From the NCBI RefSeq assembly GCF_046237605.1, contig NZ_CP143542.1, positions 248,001 through 312,000 of the forward strand: a DNA stretch of 64,000 bases. Reading direction: 5' to 3'. Shown piece by piece: positions 52,376 through 61,309 of this stretch (position 1 is its first letter; each line of letters starts with the position of its first letter). The notes under the pieces were generated by a model that was not told the origin of the DNA, ran no database searches, and saw only the letters and a program-made list of their open reading frames with translations. Position numbers and translations under genes: made by a program. The stretch is from Paraperibacillus marinus. GTDB taxonomy: Bacteria; Bacillota; Bacilli; Bacillales; DSM-1321.

Positions 52376-52510
52376 TGAGCACCTTAAGAGTTTGTAATAT
52401 TTCGTTTGTGGTGATTGATACTCTTTTAAAAGGGGACTCCGAAAAATCAGGATAAATGTTTGTATTCCTGGTCATTCTAGTCTTATAAATGATAAATGTG
52501 AGGTATGTTC

Positions 52511-53062
52511 ATGAGTAAAAAAATTTTAATTGTTACGGGTGATGCGGTAGAGGCGCTTGAGGTATTTTATCCCTACTATCGCTGTCTCGAAGAAGGTTAT
52601 GATGTTACCATCGCTTCCCCTTCTGTTAAAGGCTTGCGCACCGTCAGTCATGATTTTATAGAGGGAATGGAGACCTTTGAGGAAAAACCTGCATATCGCC
52701 TCGAATCACATGCTGCATTCAAGGATGTCAATCCTGAAGAATATGACGGATTGATCATTCCGGGAGGACGTGCGCCGGAATATATCCGAATGTTTGATGA
52801 AGTTCCAAGGATTGTCGGCCATTTCTTTGAAGCGAATAAGCCGGTTGGAGCGATTTGCCATGCGGCACAGCTGTTGACTGTAATTCCGGATTTGATGAAA
52901 GGCCGAGAATATACAGCTTATCCTTCTGTCGAGCCGGATGTGAAAGCTTGTGGGGCTGCGTATATCAACAAGAACGTGCATATTCATCAAAATCTTGTTT
53001 CAGGTCAGGCATGGCCAGATTTGCCAACATTCATGAGGGAGTTTATCACCTTACTAAAGTAG
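52511..53062 (+). CDS. DJ-1/PfpI family protein (YraA-like)
   Basis: 183 residues. The nucleophile elbow PVGAICHAAQLL holds the cysteine, and GLIIPGGRAPEYIR precedes it, typical of PfpI/YraA proteins; family members are described as peptidases, deglycases or glyoxalases. ATG 52511 is preferred over ATG 52505 by spacing from GAGGT. In B. subtilis a related protein is induced with an alcohol dehydrogenase by toxic aldehydes, consistent with the gene to its left. A fragment of this gene is duplicated at 46707-46792. Confidence 0.9.
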   Translation: MSKKILIVTGDAVEALEVFYPYYRCLEEGYDVTIASPSVKGLRTVSHDFIEGMETFEEKPAYRLESHAAFKDVNPEEYDGLIIPGGRAPEYIRMFDEVPRIVGHFFEANKPVGAICHAAQLLTVIPDLMKGREYTAYPSVEPDVKACGAAYINKNVHIHQNLVSGQAWPDLPTFMREFITLLK

Positions 53063-53154
53063 ACTCATTGTGACGTGTGATTTATATGGAAGAATTACAT
53101 TCCTCGTAAAAATACAAAGCTGATGCTGTATAGGTGTAAATTTGAATAATAAGT

Positions 53155-53180
53155 GGTTATTGTGTTTTTAGGCAGGGTAA
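53155..53180 (+). promoter_or_regulatory. Possible sigma-B promoter of the nitroreductase gene
   Basis: GGTTAT (53155-53160), 14-base spacer, GGGTAA (53175-53180). The -10 and spacing match the sigma-B promoter at 5841; the -35 matches 4 of 6. 35 bases before the ATG. Confidence 0.4.
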
Positions 53181-53215
53181 CATAATTAAGACTTTTTCTA
53201 GAAAGGATGATCACC

Positions 53216-53839
53216 ATGGCTATGAACACAACAGAACAATCTCTATCGGTACAAGAAGCAATTGAAACACGCCATAGCATTCGCAAATATAAGCAGGAGC
53301 CTATTCCTCAGCAAGACCTAAAAAAGATTTTTGAGTTGGTCCGCTTATCCCCAAGTGCATGGAACCTTCAACCATGGCGTTTCCATGTAGTGACAGATAA
53401 AGATCTAAAGGAAAAGCTGGAAGAAGCAGCTTATGGTCAAAAACAAGTGACTTCAGCACCCGCTGTTGTTGTGGTTACAAGTGATATGGAGGATGTACTT
53501 GCAAATATTGCTGACACTGTACATCCGGGACTTCCACCAGAGCGCAAGGAAGAAGAAGTGGCCAATCTGTCAGGATTTTTCAATGGCATGACGGTGGAAG
53601 ATCGTGCTCAATGGGGTTTAACCCAGACAAATATCGCTTTCGGGTTCTTAATGCTTGCCGTTCAAGGATATGGATATTCAAGCAACCCTATGCTGGGCTT
53701 TGATCAGGATAAAGTAAGAGAGCTCCTGAATCTTCCTGGGCATGTCAGATTTGCAGGCATTTTACCCATTGGAAAAGCAGATTCTGAAGGATATCCGCAT
53801 CATCGTTTTGACTTGGAAAAAATCGCTGCATTCCTTTAA
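53216..53839 (+). CDS. Nitroreductase family protein (FMN-dependent)
   Basis: 207 residues. SVQEAIETRHSIRKYK is the FMN-phosphate-binding start, SPSAWNLQPWRFHVV the second FMN motif, and GYSSNPMLGFDQDKV and GILPIGKAD complete the fold. It is similar to MhqN/YodC-type reductases that act on quinones or nitro compounds. AAAGGATG is spaced for ATG 53216 rather than the upstream frame start at 53207. A possible sigma-B promoter is upstream. Confidence 0.9.
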   Translation: MAMNTTEQSLSVQEAIETRHSIRKYKQEPIPQQDLKKIFELVRLSPSAWNLQPWRFHVVTDKDLKEKLEEAAYGQKQVTSAPAVVVVTSDMEDVLANIADTVHPGLPPERKEEEVANLSGFFNGMTVEDRAQWGLTQTNIAFGFLMLAVQGYGYSSNPMLGFDQDKVRELLNLPGHVRFAGILPIGKADSEGYPHHRFDLEKIAAFL

Positions 53840-53854
53840 CTAAACAGGATGTAA

Positions 53855-53883
53855 TGGAGGGCTATTTAGTCCTCCTTTTTTAT
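53855..53883 (+). terminator. Terminator after the nitroreductase gene
   Basis: GGAGG (53856-53860) pairs with CCTCC (53871-53875), followed by a T run. Confidence 0.75.
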
Positions 53884-54349
53884 TTCAAGACATCGACCGT
53901 CACGCCGCTAAATATGTAACGCCAGCCGATGCTTTACTTATAGGGTAAAGTATGAAACCAGTTTCATGCCAAGGTTTTTTTCTTAAATCTTTTTAAGCTT
54001 AAAAAAATTGGAAATATTAAGGGTATTTTTGGATTTTCCAGCCTGTGCCAAAAGCGTGAAAGGTCATTCCCGTGTCAATAGGTACTGTAAAAACAAGTTT
54101 CAAATCGTTCGACTGCTTATTATAAAAAGGTAAAGAGCATCAGGCTGGAAAGCTGCGGCAGCAGCATTTACAATCATTGAGACGGAGGCTGTCAAAATGA
54201 AATCTTCCCTTTTTGGACATTCTATTTACTGAGTTCAATAGTCCAGCCATCCATATCGATTAGGCAGAAAGATATCCGCGTTTTCACATAATCATAACCT
54301 TTAAAAAGGGGTCACAGACAGGGAAAGATACCTTAAAGGAGAGTGTACA
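53884..54349. other. Intergenic region before the SDR gene
   Basis: No gene and no convincing promoter. AAAGGAGAG at 54335-54343 is the ribosome-binding site of the next gene. Confidence 0.4.
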
Positions 54350-55126
54350 ATGATGAAATTAAAAGAACAGCATATCGTGGTGACCGGAGCTTCAAGTGGT
54401 TTAGGCTATGCAATGGCAGAAGCGCTTTTAAAAGAGGGAGCAACTGTTGCTTTATCGTCCCGCCCGGGGGAGAAATTGAGTGAGGCTGTACATAATCTTA
54501 CGAGGCAAGGGTTACATGCTGTTGAGCTTCCGATGGATGTCCGTTCTGAACAATCCGTTAATGATGCCGTCGATTGGGTGAAAAAGAGATGGGGAAAAAT
54601 TGATGTTCTCATAAATAATGCCGGAATAGGCATGCGAACGGTGAATCCTCAATTTTTGACTGACCCGCAGCCTTTCTTTAAAGTTTCGCCGGATGGATTC
54701 CGTGATTTAATGGATACAAACGTTACAGGATATTTCCTGGTTTCCCGCGGTTTTGTTCCATTTATGGCCGAACAGGGAAAAGGTAAAATCATTAATATTT
54801 CTATGAATTATGAGACAATGAAGCGAAAGGGATTCGTCCCTTATGGCCCTTCTCGCGCAGCCACTGAGTCTTTGTCCTATATTATGGCAGAGGATTTAAA
54901 AAGCTATGGCATTACAGTAAATATGCTGCTCCCGGGAGGAGCCACCATAACGGGCATGATTCCGGATGAAGTGAAAAAGCAGCTTGAAGGCAAATTTCAG
55001 CTGCTGGATCCGGAAGTAATGGCTAAACCCATTGTCTTTTTGGCATCGGGAGAATCGGAAGGAATTACTGGGGAACGAATTGTGGCAATTGAATTTGATA
55101 AATGGCTGCAGGAAAAGGGCAAATAA
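54350..55126 (+). CDS. Short-chain dehydrogenase/reductase with YxxxR in place of YxxxK
   Basis: 258 residues, classical SDR layout: TGASSGLGYAMAEAL (cofactor loop, residues ~12-26), DVLINNAGIG, and a C-terminal LLPGGATITGM segment. The catalytic motif usually written YxxxK reads YGPSR here, so the lysine is replaced by arginine, and the serine segment reads INISMNYETM. Activity may be altered or lost. The N-terminal VALSSRPGEKL suggests NADP preference (Arg after the strand). AAAGGAGAG precedes ATG 54350. It is the last gene of segment D. Confidence 0.85.
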   Translation: MMKLKEQHIVVTGASSGLGYAMAEALLKEGATVALSSRPGEKLSEAVHNLTRQGLHAVELPMDVRSEQSVNDAVDWVKKRWGKIDVLINNAGIGMRTVNPQFLTDPQPFFKVSPDGFRDLMDTNVTGYFLVSRGFVPFMAEQGKGKIINISMNYETMKRKGFVPYGPSRAATESLSYIMAEDLKSYGITVNMLLPGGATITGMIPDEVKKQLEGKFQLLDPEVMAKPIVFLASGESEGITGERIVAIEFDKWLQEKGK

Positions 55127-55557
55127 CTCCCAAGAATTAGATGTTTCTAGTGATTTAAGGTGGAGAAAAACCCTGACAATTTAATGAGAAACGAAGTTAT
55201 AAGAAGTATTAAGCTGCTTCTTAAATGCCTAATAGTGTGCTTTTATTAACAAGCTAAACAGCCTTGTGATATTAAGTACGGAGTACCAGGTTTCTTCAAC
55301 AAAAAAGCTCTGATTACGTTAGCATAACTCGCCTTCACCCTTTGGACAGGCGCAATAGGTTTTCAGACAACCGAAAAGCCCTGATAAGGCGATGTTTAAT
55401 AAAAATGAAGGCTTTAATCTCAGTTTGACTAATAGCTAGTAATGTAAAGGCTCATACTTTTGCTCATAGCAATTTCAATTTCTATTTAAGGTTATTTATG
55501 AAAAAAGAATATGGTATAGGTTTTATCGTCGATTTTGTTTAGTCTAAAACCTTCATG
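55127..55557. other. Gene-free end of segment D
   Basis: About 430 bases. I see no gene, strong promoter or terminator here. Confidence 0.4.
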
Positions 55558-55577
55558 AATGGGCGGCATGATGTAAT
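55558..55577. repeat. att-like repeat copy 5
   Basis: AATGGGCGGCATGATGTAAT, identical to the groEL end. Rightmost copy in the window and the probable right end of the array. Confidence 0.92.
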
Positions 55578-55672
55578 CTGCTCCTCAAACCTTGAAAGAA
55601 AAGGATTTGCTGGTAAGGTGAGAGTGGAATGCTGACATCTTGCTGGCATTGAGGAAATAAAGGAAGCTTCTC

Positions 55673-55740
55673 TTAAGTTCATTAAACTTTTGAGGGGCTT
55701 CTTTTTTCATTGTTGGGCTGCGTGGAGATATACATTCTTA
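55673..55740 (-). pseudogene. Integrase 3'-end remnant after att copy 5
   Basis: The minus strand reads KEAPQKFNELKRS, matching the end of the copy-1 integrase (KEASHKFSELMRNL). It lies within a hairpin whose + strand ends in six T (55672-55708). Very short remnant, the most degraded of the series. Confidence 0.65.
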
Positions 55741-56116
55741 AATTCAACGTACTTCGGAAAAAGCGAACACTGAGAGCAAAAATCAATAAGGGGACTTAAT
55801 TTTGTATAAAAATAAATCCCATCTACAATATAATAATAGTTTCCGCTGCGTTGACAGTGAAAACTAAAAGTACTAAACTTGTATAAGTGGTGTTCATGCC
55901 TTAGATAAAAGTATGGGTGCTACTTATCGTATTTATATTGACGGATTGGTAAAAAGTATTTTAGATGCTCGATATACATCCATCATGAAGCAATTATGTG
56001 TTTTTCACATATTTGTTTTGTGATGGATTTTTTGCGTTTTTAACTCTTTTTGTAGAAATATTAACCGGTGGCTAGGCAAACACCGAGGTTTCTTTAACTT
56101 TCTGGGGGTAAGGAGT
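55741..56116. other. Leader region of the formate dehydrogenase-like gene
   Basis: No gene seen. GTAAGGAG directly precedes the next ATG. A GGGTAA here is too close to the start codon to be a promoter. Confidence 0.35.
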
Positions 56117-59100
56117 ATGACAACAAAGACAGTTACTATTTCTATTGACGGGGAAACAAAAGAAGTAGTAGAAGGAGTACGCATTCTGGACCACTTAATG
56201 GCCGAAGGAGTGGAGCATCCACATATCTGCTATTCAGAAATTACCGGTCCTATTCAGACATGCGATACATGCATGTGTGAGATAGACGGGCAATTGATGA
56301 GAGCGTGTTCAACCACATTTACGGCTGGTATGGAAATTAAAACAAGCTCGGAGCTGGCTAAGTCGGCACAAGCAGAGGCCATGGACAGAATTCTTGAGAA
56401 CCATATGCTTTATTGTACAGTGTGTGACAACAACAATGGCAATTGCCGCATACATAATACTGCAGAGCACATGGGTATAGAACATCAAAGCCGCCCATTC
56501 ACACCAAAAGGATATGATGTGGATATCTCCCATCCATTCTACCGCTATGACCCGGATCAATGTATATTATGCGGACGCTGTGTTGAGGTTTGCCAGGATG
56601 TGCAGGTAAATGAAACGTTGACCATAGACTGGGAAAGCAATAAGCCAAGGGTACTTTGGGACGGAGGAAAGTCAATCAATGAATCCTCCTGTGTTTCATG
56701 CGGACAGTGCTCTACCGTTTGCCCTTGTAACGCATTACAGGAAAAATCTATGCTTGGCCAGGCCGGATTTATGTCTGGTATAGAAGATAATCTTTTATCA
56801 CCAATGATTGATTTGGTAAAAGCAGTTGAACCAAGCTATACAGGTATTTTTGCTATCTCCGAAGTAGAAGCAGCTATGCGGGATACCAGAACCAGAAAAA
56901 CTAAAACCGTTTGTACTTTCTGTGGTGTAGGCTGTTCATTTGAGGTGTGGACGAAAGGCCGTCAGATATTAAAAGTCGAGCCAGTTGAACAGGCACCAGT
57001 TAATAGTATTTCCACTTGTGTCAAAGGTAAGTTTGGCTGGGACTTTGTTAATTCTGAAGAAAGACTGACTACACCGCTGATCAGAAAGGGAGCTCAATTT
57101 GTCCGTGCTTCATGGGATGAGGCGCTGACTCTTATCTCACAAAAATTGGGGGCTATCCAGGCAGCTGATGGGCCTGACGCAATTGGCTTTGTTTCTTCTT
57201 CAAAAATTACAAATGAAGAAAATTACTTAATGCAAAAACTGGCCCGTCAGGTGTTTACAACAAATAATGTGGACAATTGCTCAAGATATTGCCAGTCACC
57301 TGCAACAGACGGTTTAATGTCAACAGTAGGGTTTGGAGGAGACTCCGGTACCATCGAGGATATTTCAAAAGCTGGATTAGTCATGATTGTTGGTGCAAAT
57401 CCAACTGAAGGACATCCGGTTCTTGCAACCAGGGTAAAGCGTGCCCAAAAACTAAACGGCCAGAAATTGATTGTATCCGATCTGCGGAAACATGAAATGG
57501 CCGAGCGTGCCGACCTTTATGTTCATCCTAACCAGGGAACAGACTTTGTATGGCTTAGTGCCGTAGCAAATTATATTCTTGAGCAGGGCTGGTCAGATAA
57601 AGAATTTATCTTGAATCATGTTAACCAGTTCGAGGAATATAAAAATCATCTCTCCAAATTTACTTTAGAATACGCTGAACAAACTACAGGTATTTCAATA
57701 GACACACTGAAAGAAATAGCCCAAATGATTTATGAAGCCGATGGAACCTGTGTGCTTTGGGGAATGGGTGTTACACAAAACGTTGGAGGAAGCCATACAT
57801 CTGCAGCTATATCTAATCTATTACTGCTGACTGGTAACTATATGCGTCCGGGTGCAGGTGCCTATCCTCTTCGTGGGCATAACAATGTCCAGGGAGCATG
57901 TGATATGGGAACTCTTCCAGGCTGGCTTCCAGGCTATCAGCATATTACAAATGAAATCGCCCGGGCTAAATTTGAAGAGGCATATGGAGTAGAAATATCC
58001 GGTAAGCCTGGTAAAGATAATATTCAAATGCTGGAGGCGGTCGAAGCTGGAGAGCTAAAAGCAATGTATCTTGTTGGTGAAGATATGGCGTGGATTGACT
58101 CTAATGCTAATCATGTACATGATACCTTATCCAAGCTTGAATTCTTTGTTGTCCAGGATGTTTTCTTTACAAAAACGGCTCAGTTTGCTGATGTCATTTT
58201 GCCTGCAGCACCATCACTTGAAAAGGATGGAACTTTCACAAATACAGAACGCCGGGTACAAAGACTCTACCAAGTTCTTGAACCTCTTGAGGATTCAATG
58301 CCAGACTGGTGGATTATCCAGCAGGTTGCTACCTATATGGGGGCAGAGTGGAATTATCAGCATCCTAGTGAAATATATGCAGAAATGGCAAGCCTTTCAC
58401 CAATTTTTAAAGAAGCAAGCTATGAAAAACTTGAGGGCTGGAACAGCTTCTTGTGGGGCAGCAATACCGGTGAAAGCACTCCGCTGTTATTTACGGAAGG
58501 CTTTAATTTCCCTGATAAAAAGGCGGTATTTTCATTAGTTGACTACATTCCTCCACATCATTTTGGAGATGAATTTGACTTAGTTTTAAACAATGGCCGT
58601 TTGCTTGAGCATTTCCATGAAGGAAATATGACTAATAAATCAAAGGGCTTGCTTTATAAGCTTCCTGAAGTATTCGTCGAAGTTTCTCCTGAGCTTGCAA
58701 ATATGCGCGGAGTTCTCGAGGGATCTCTTGTCAGATTAGTTTCTCCTTATGGAGCCATTAAGTTAAGAGCTACCATTACAGACAGGGTACAAGGAAAAGA
58801 GTTATATGTACCCATGCATTCTGTCAGCCATGAAAATGCGATTAACCTGCTTACAGGAAATGCAGGAGATGTTAAGACCAATACGCCTGCCTACAAGCAG
58901 ACAAGGGTGAAAATGGAAATCCTGAATATAAAAGGAGATTCGCCGCTTCCTTCATTCAATCCAAGAAATGCAAAGCGCACACCGCAAATGGGGGCTGAAG
59001 TTCATCGTAAATGGAAACGTGATGATTATCAGCCGATTGCTTCAGTAAACGAGTATATAAAACCGGGTTCTCAGAAAACTCCCTCTGATAAGGAAGAAGT

Positions 59101-59188
59101 AAAACCAGAATCACAAAAAAATGATTTGGTTAACAAATCTGTAAAACAAATTTCTCGAGATGAAAAACAAGAATTAGTTCTGAAATAA
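56117..59188 (+). CDS. Formate dehydrogenase-like molybdopterin oxidoreductase (YrhE/YjgC type)
   Basis: 1023 residues, cytoplasmic. Domain order: 2Fe-2S ferredoxin (residues ~1-80, CYSEITGPIQTCDTCMC...C), a NuoG-like His/Cys cluster region (HMLYCTVCDNNNGNC), two 4Fe-4S sites (CILCGRCVEVCQDVQ and CVSCGQCSTVCPC), the molybdopterin Fe4S4 domain (CTFCGVGCSFEVW), the bis-MGD catalytic core, and a C-terminal MGD-binding barrel (MPMHSVSHENAINLLTGN). Cys392 in NCSRYCQSP is at the place of the Mo-ligating Cys/Sec. The tail beyond residue ~985 is charged and low in complexity. GTAAGGAG precedes ATG 56117. It is followed by a DUF1641 gene, as yrhE-yrhD in B. subtilis. It probably oxidises formate to CO2; electron acceptor unknown. 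Confidence 0.92.
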   Translation: MTTKTVTISIDGETKEVVEGVRILDHLMAEGVEHPHICYSEITGPIQTCDTCMCEIDGQLMRACSTTFTAGMEIKTSSELAKSAQAEAMDRILENHMLYCTVCDNNNGNCRIHNTAEHMGIEHQSRPFTPKGYDVDISHPFYRYDPDQCILCGRCVEVCQDVQVNETLTIDWESNKPRVLWDGGKSINESSCVSCGQCSTVCPCNALQEKSMLGQAGFMSGIEDNLLSPMIDLVKAVEPSYTGIFAISEVEAAMRDTRTRKTKTVCTFCGVGCSFEVWTKGRQILKVEPVEQAPVNSISTCVKGKFGWDFVNSEERLTTPLIRKGAQFVRASWDEALTLISQKLGAIQAADGPDAIGFVSSSKITNEENYLMQKLARQVFTTNNVDNCSRYCQSPATDGLMSTVGFGGDSGTIEDISKAGLVMIVGANPTEGHPVLATRVKRAQKLNGQKLIVSDLRKHEMAERADLYVHPNQGTDFVWLSAVANYILEQGWSDKEFILNHVNQFEEYKNHLSKFTLEYAEQTTGISIDTLKEIAQMIYEADGTCVLWGMGVTQNVGGSHTSAAISNLLLLTGNYMRPGAGAYPLRGHNNVQGACDMGTLPGWLPGYQHITNEIARAKFEEAYGVEISGKPGKDNIQMLEAVEAGELKAMYLVGEDMAWIDSNANHVHDTLSKLEFFVVQDVFFTKTAQFADVILPAAPSLEKDGTFTNTERRVQRLYQVLEPLEDSMPDWWIIQQVATYMGAEWNYQHPSEIYAEMASLSPIFKEASYEKLEGWNSFLWGSNTGESTPLLFTEGFNFPDKKAVFSLVDYIPPHHFGDEFDLVLNNGRLLEHFHEGNMTNKSKGLLYKLPEVFVEVSPELANMRGVLEGSLVRLVSPYGAIKLRATITDRVQGKELYVPMHSVSHENAINLLTGNAGDVKTNTPAYKQTRVKMEILNIKGDSPLPSFNPRNAKRTPQMGAEVHRKWKRDDYQPIASVNEYIKPGSQKTPSDKEEVKPESQKNDLVNKSVKQISRDEKQELVLK

Positions 59189-59268
59189 ATAAAAGAGGTA
59201 GAAAGTCCACTGCCAATGCTTCTTTTTGGTGTGGGCTTTCTGCGGTATAGAAAAGGGAGAACTTTAAA

Positions 59269-59745
59269 ATGGCAAAACCAATTTCTATGATTTTTGAAGA
59301 ACAAAATACTGATGCGGAAAAGAATCAGGAGTCAATTCAAAGTCTGAAGGAACACGCAGCAGAGAATACCGAGGCATTAAAACAAGCCCTGGTACTTCTA
59401 AGTGAGCTGCAGGAAAGTGGAATATTGGATGCTGCTGTTTCTCTGGTAAAAGCAAAAGAAAAAGTGGCGGAAATTGCTATTGAACAAATGGTCCGCCCAC
59501 CTGTCACCAATATGATAAATAACGCCATGGCTGCTGCAGGAGCTTTAACTGAATTAGATCCAGAGTTTACAAAAAAGCTGGTTAACGGACTAAATTTGGG
59601 GATAAAGAAGGCTGAAGAAGGATTAAACTCCAATAAAAAGGCAAGTGTATGGGACCTTGTAAAGGCAATGAAGGACCCGGATATTAACCGTACCCTTCTA
59701 TTTGGACTTAATCTAATAAAAGGTATTGGGCAAGGCTTGAAATAA
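59269..59745 (+). CDS. DUF1641 protein, partner of the formate dehydrogenase
   Basis: 158 residues, mostly helical and without cysteines for Fe-S clusters. The centre shows LVKAKEKVAEIAIEQMVRPPVTNMINNA and the C-terminus LLFGLNLIKGIGQGLK, matching the YrhD/YjgD family (DUF1641). These genes regularly follow FdhA-type genes in Firmicutes, which suggests an assembly or docking role; not shown biochemically as far as I know. It starts 80 bases after the dehydrogenase stop behind AAAGGGAG. Confidence 0.88.
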   Translation: MAKPISMIFEEQNTDAEKNQESIQSLKEHAAENTEALKQALVLLSELQESGILDAAVSLVKAKEKVAEIAIEQMVRPPVTNMINNAMAAAGALTELDPEFTKKLVNGLNLGIKKAEEGLNSNKKASVWDLVKAMKDPDINRTLLFGLNLIKGIGQGLK

Positions 59746-59900
59746 AACAGCTAAAAATAACAATTATCTATTAGCAAGGGTAAAACTAAATGGAAAGTAA
59801 ATGCTGATCTCAGCTCTGGTGCATTTTTTATATTTATAGCATGTTATTTATTTTTTGGCCCCTTCAAAGTCAATTTTGGGGAGGGAAAGGGGAAAAACAG

Positions 59901-60248
59901 ATGAGCAAAAGGGAACATCAATTTAATGAAGTTGTCCGCAAAGTCCGAAAAGATCTATTTGGAAAAGGTCCTGATTCTATAAAAACGGTATTTGTTGATA
60001 ATATGGCCATTACCACATTAAAAGGAAATCTTACCCCGGTTGAAAAGTTTATTATGCAGAGTCCGGAAGGCTTTGAACAAGTGCACAGAGCAAGGACTAA
60101 AATGATTCAGAGCCACTATAAAAAGGAGCCTCCAGAAGAGCTCGAAGAAGTAATGCAAAGTAAGCTGATTCAATTGTTTTCGGACATTAATATTGAAGAA
60201 GATATCGCTGTATCTGTCTTCATGTTTGAACAGTCGATTGAGAGGTGA
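59901..60248 (+). CDS. DUF2294 (MpsC-type) protein
   Basis: 115 residues. GKGPDSIKTVFVDNMAITTLKGNLTPVEKFIM and the arginine-rich VHRARTKMI segment match the DUF2294 family, which to my memory Pfam names MpsC after a staphylococcal membrane-potential system. The protein is soluble by sequence. The frame opens at 59841, but the family begins at MSKREHQ, and AAAGGGG precedes ATG 59901. Function here is unknown. It may belong with the formate dehydrogenase genes because of position only. Confidence 0.75.
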   Translation: MSKREHQFNEVVRKVRKDLFGKGPDSIKTVFVDNMAITTLKGNLTPVEKFIMQSPEGFEQVHRARTKMIQSHYKKEPPEELEEVMQSKLIQLFSDINIEEDIAVSVFMFEQSIER

Positions 60249-60565
60249 CTTTAATTGTGCTGTAAAATGAAACAAATCTTACTATTACTCTAAAGCTAAA
60301 ACAGGAAGAGTCTGCTGCACTTGTGTGCACTTCTGAATATTGGAAGACCTGGTTATTGGATTTCAAAGAGACTCAAGGTTCCCCTGCAAAGTTATTCGTC
60401 AATCGTTGCAGCATGGAGATGAAAGCCAGGTCAAATTTATGTTTATCTTAGGATAAATCAGCCTGCTGGTAAAAAAAGGCGGTACATGAATAGCTTTAAA
60501 ACCCAAAAAGAGAGGGTATGTGAACCGTATGAGGAATACTTTCGGATTGGAGGGTACAGGAAGCT
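60249..60565. other. Intergenic region, nothing recognised
   Basis: About 320 bases. GGAGG at 60549-60553 is a distant candidate ribosome-binding site for the next gene. Confidence 0.35.
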
Positions 60566-61009
60566 ATGAAAAAATCAATGCCCATCATAGTAACGTCTCT
60601 GCTTTCGGCCGCCGGGGCAGCACTTACTCTAACAGCTTATAAAAAAAGACAAAATGACGAGCGTAAACAGTTAGATGATGCAGATATGCTGGAGCGGAAA
60701 CAGGAGGAAGCCGTCGCGATTGCGAAGGTTTTGGAAGGTGATTGGCAAGCACGGATGGCTCTTGCGTGGAAGATGATTAACGAAGACCGCACACATGAAG
60801 TAAGTAACCTAATCTGCCTGGAAACATTGGAACCAAAAGAGCAGAAACAGCAGGAACAAAAGCCGGCTAAGTCCGAATCAAAAACCAGTGATCAAGAACC
60901 TGGCGATTCTTATGTATGGAATAGTAAAGAGTCGGATGAAATGGATATAGTTAAAGCGGATAGGGATTCTGCACATAGTAATTCGACTACTCTTCCTAAC
61001 TTTCACTAA
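60566..61009 (+). CDS. Hypothetical membrane-anchored protein, 147 aa
   Basis: Not recognised. Residues ~5-24 (MPIIVTSLLSAAGAALTLTA) are an N-terminal membrane anchor or signal. Residues 25-90 are charged helix with a WQARMALAWKMI segment. The rest is a hydrophilic, Gln/Lys/Ser-rich tail of low complexity. ATG 60566 is preceded by GGAGGGTACAGGAAG. No neighbour indicates a role. Confidence 0.6.
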   Translation: MKKSMPIIVTSLLSAAGAALTLTAYKKRQNDERKQLDDADMLERKQEEAVAIAKVLEGDWQARMALAWKMINEDRTHEVSNLICLETLEPKEQKQQEQKPAKSESKTSDQEPGDSYVWNSKESDEMDIVKADRDSAHSNSTTLPNFH

Positions 61010-61062
61010 CCAAAAAATGGTATAGCAGCAGTGTTATAGTGGACCCAGCGGGTAATATGAGA

Positions 61063-61102
61063 AAATCTCCTCAAACAAACCAGGTTAGAGGAGGTTTTTT
61101 AT
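61063..61102 (+). terminator. Terminator after the 147-aa gene
   Basis: AATCTCCTC pairs with GAGGAGGTT (one mismatch), 14-base loop, then TTTTTT. The remaining ~200 bases to the next gene hold nothing recognised. Confidence 0.8.
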
Positions 61103-61309
61103 TATGTTTTTTTGTGGAAAAGGGGCGGAGCTGTATGAAATTATCTTATTTCCAGTTAATGACCATATCGAAACTGACTCTTGTAAACAATGGTGTTTAA
61201 ATTCCAACCAGACAAGGAATTAAATGAAAGCAGCCTTTTTTATTATGCAGCCTGTCCGTTGATAAGAAGCAGTAAAAACTAGTCTTATTTTTTAATTGGA
61301 GGAATGAAT

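Larger units (their letters stand above)
34431..55577. mobile_element. Tandem array of islands integrated at the groEL 3' end
   Basis: Bounded by the groEL end and the last att-like repeat. Five att copies divide it into four segments (A 34451-41597, B 41618-44218, C 44236-50474, D 50495-55557). Downstream of copies 1, 3, 4 and 5 are a terminator-like pair of arms and a remnant of an integrase 3' end on the minus strand, longest next to groEL and shorter further away; copy 2 keeps a hairpin at the corresponding place. Content is accessory and includes broken genes and an IS remnant. No intact integrase remains, so none of the segments looks able to excise by itself. The segment limits are inferred from the repeats only. 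Confidence 0.8.

Noticed and set aside
56080..56117. Sigma-B-like GTTTCT...GGGTAA before the formate dehydrogenase gene
   Set aside because: The GGGTAA ends about 10 bases before the ATG and doubles as ribosome-binding region, leaving no room for a leader.
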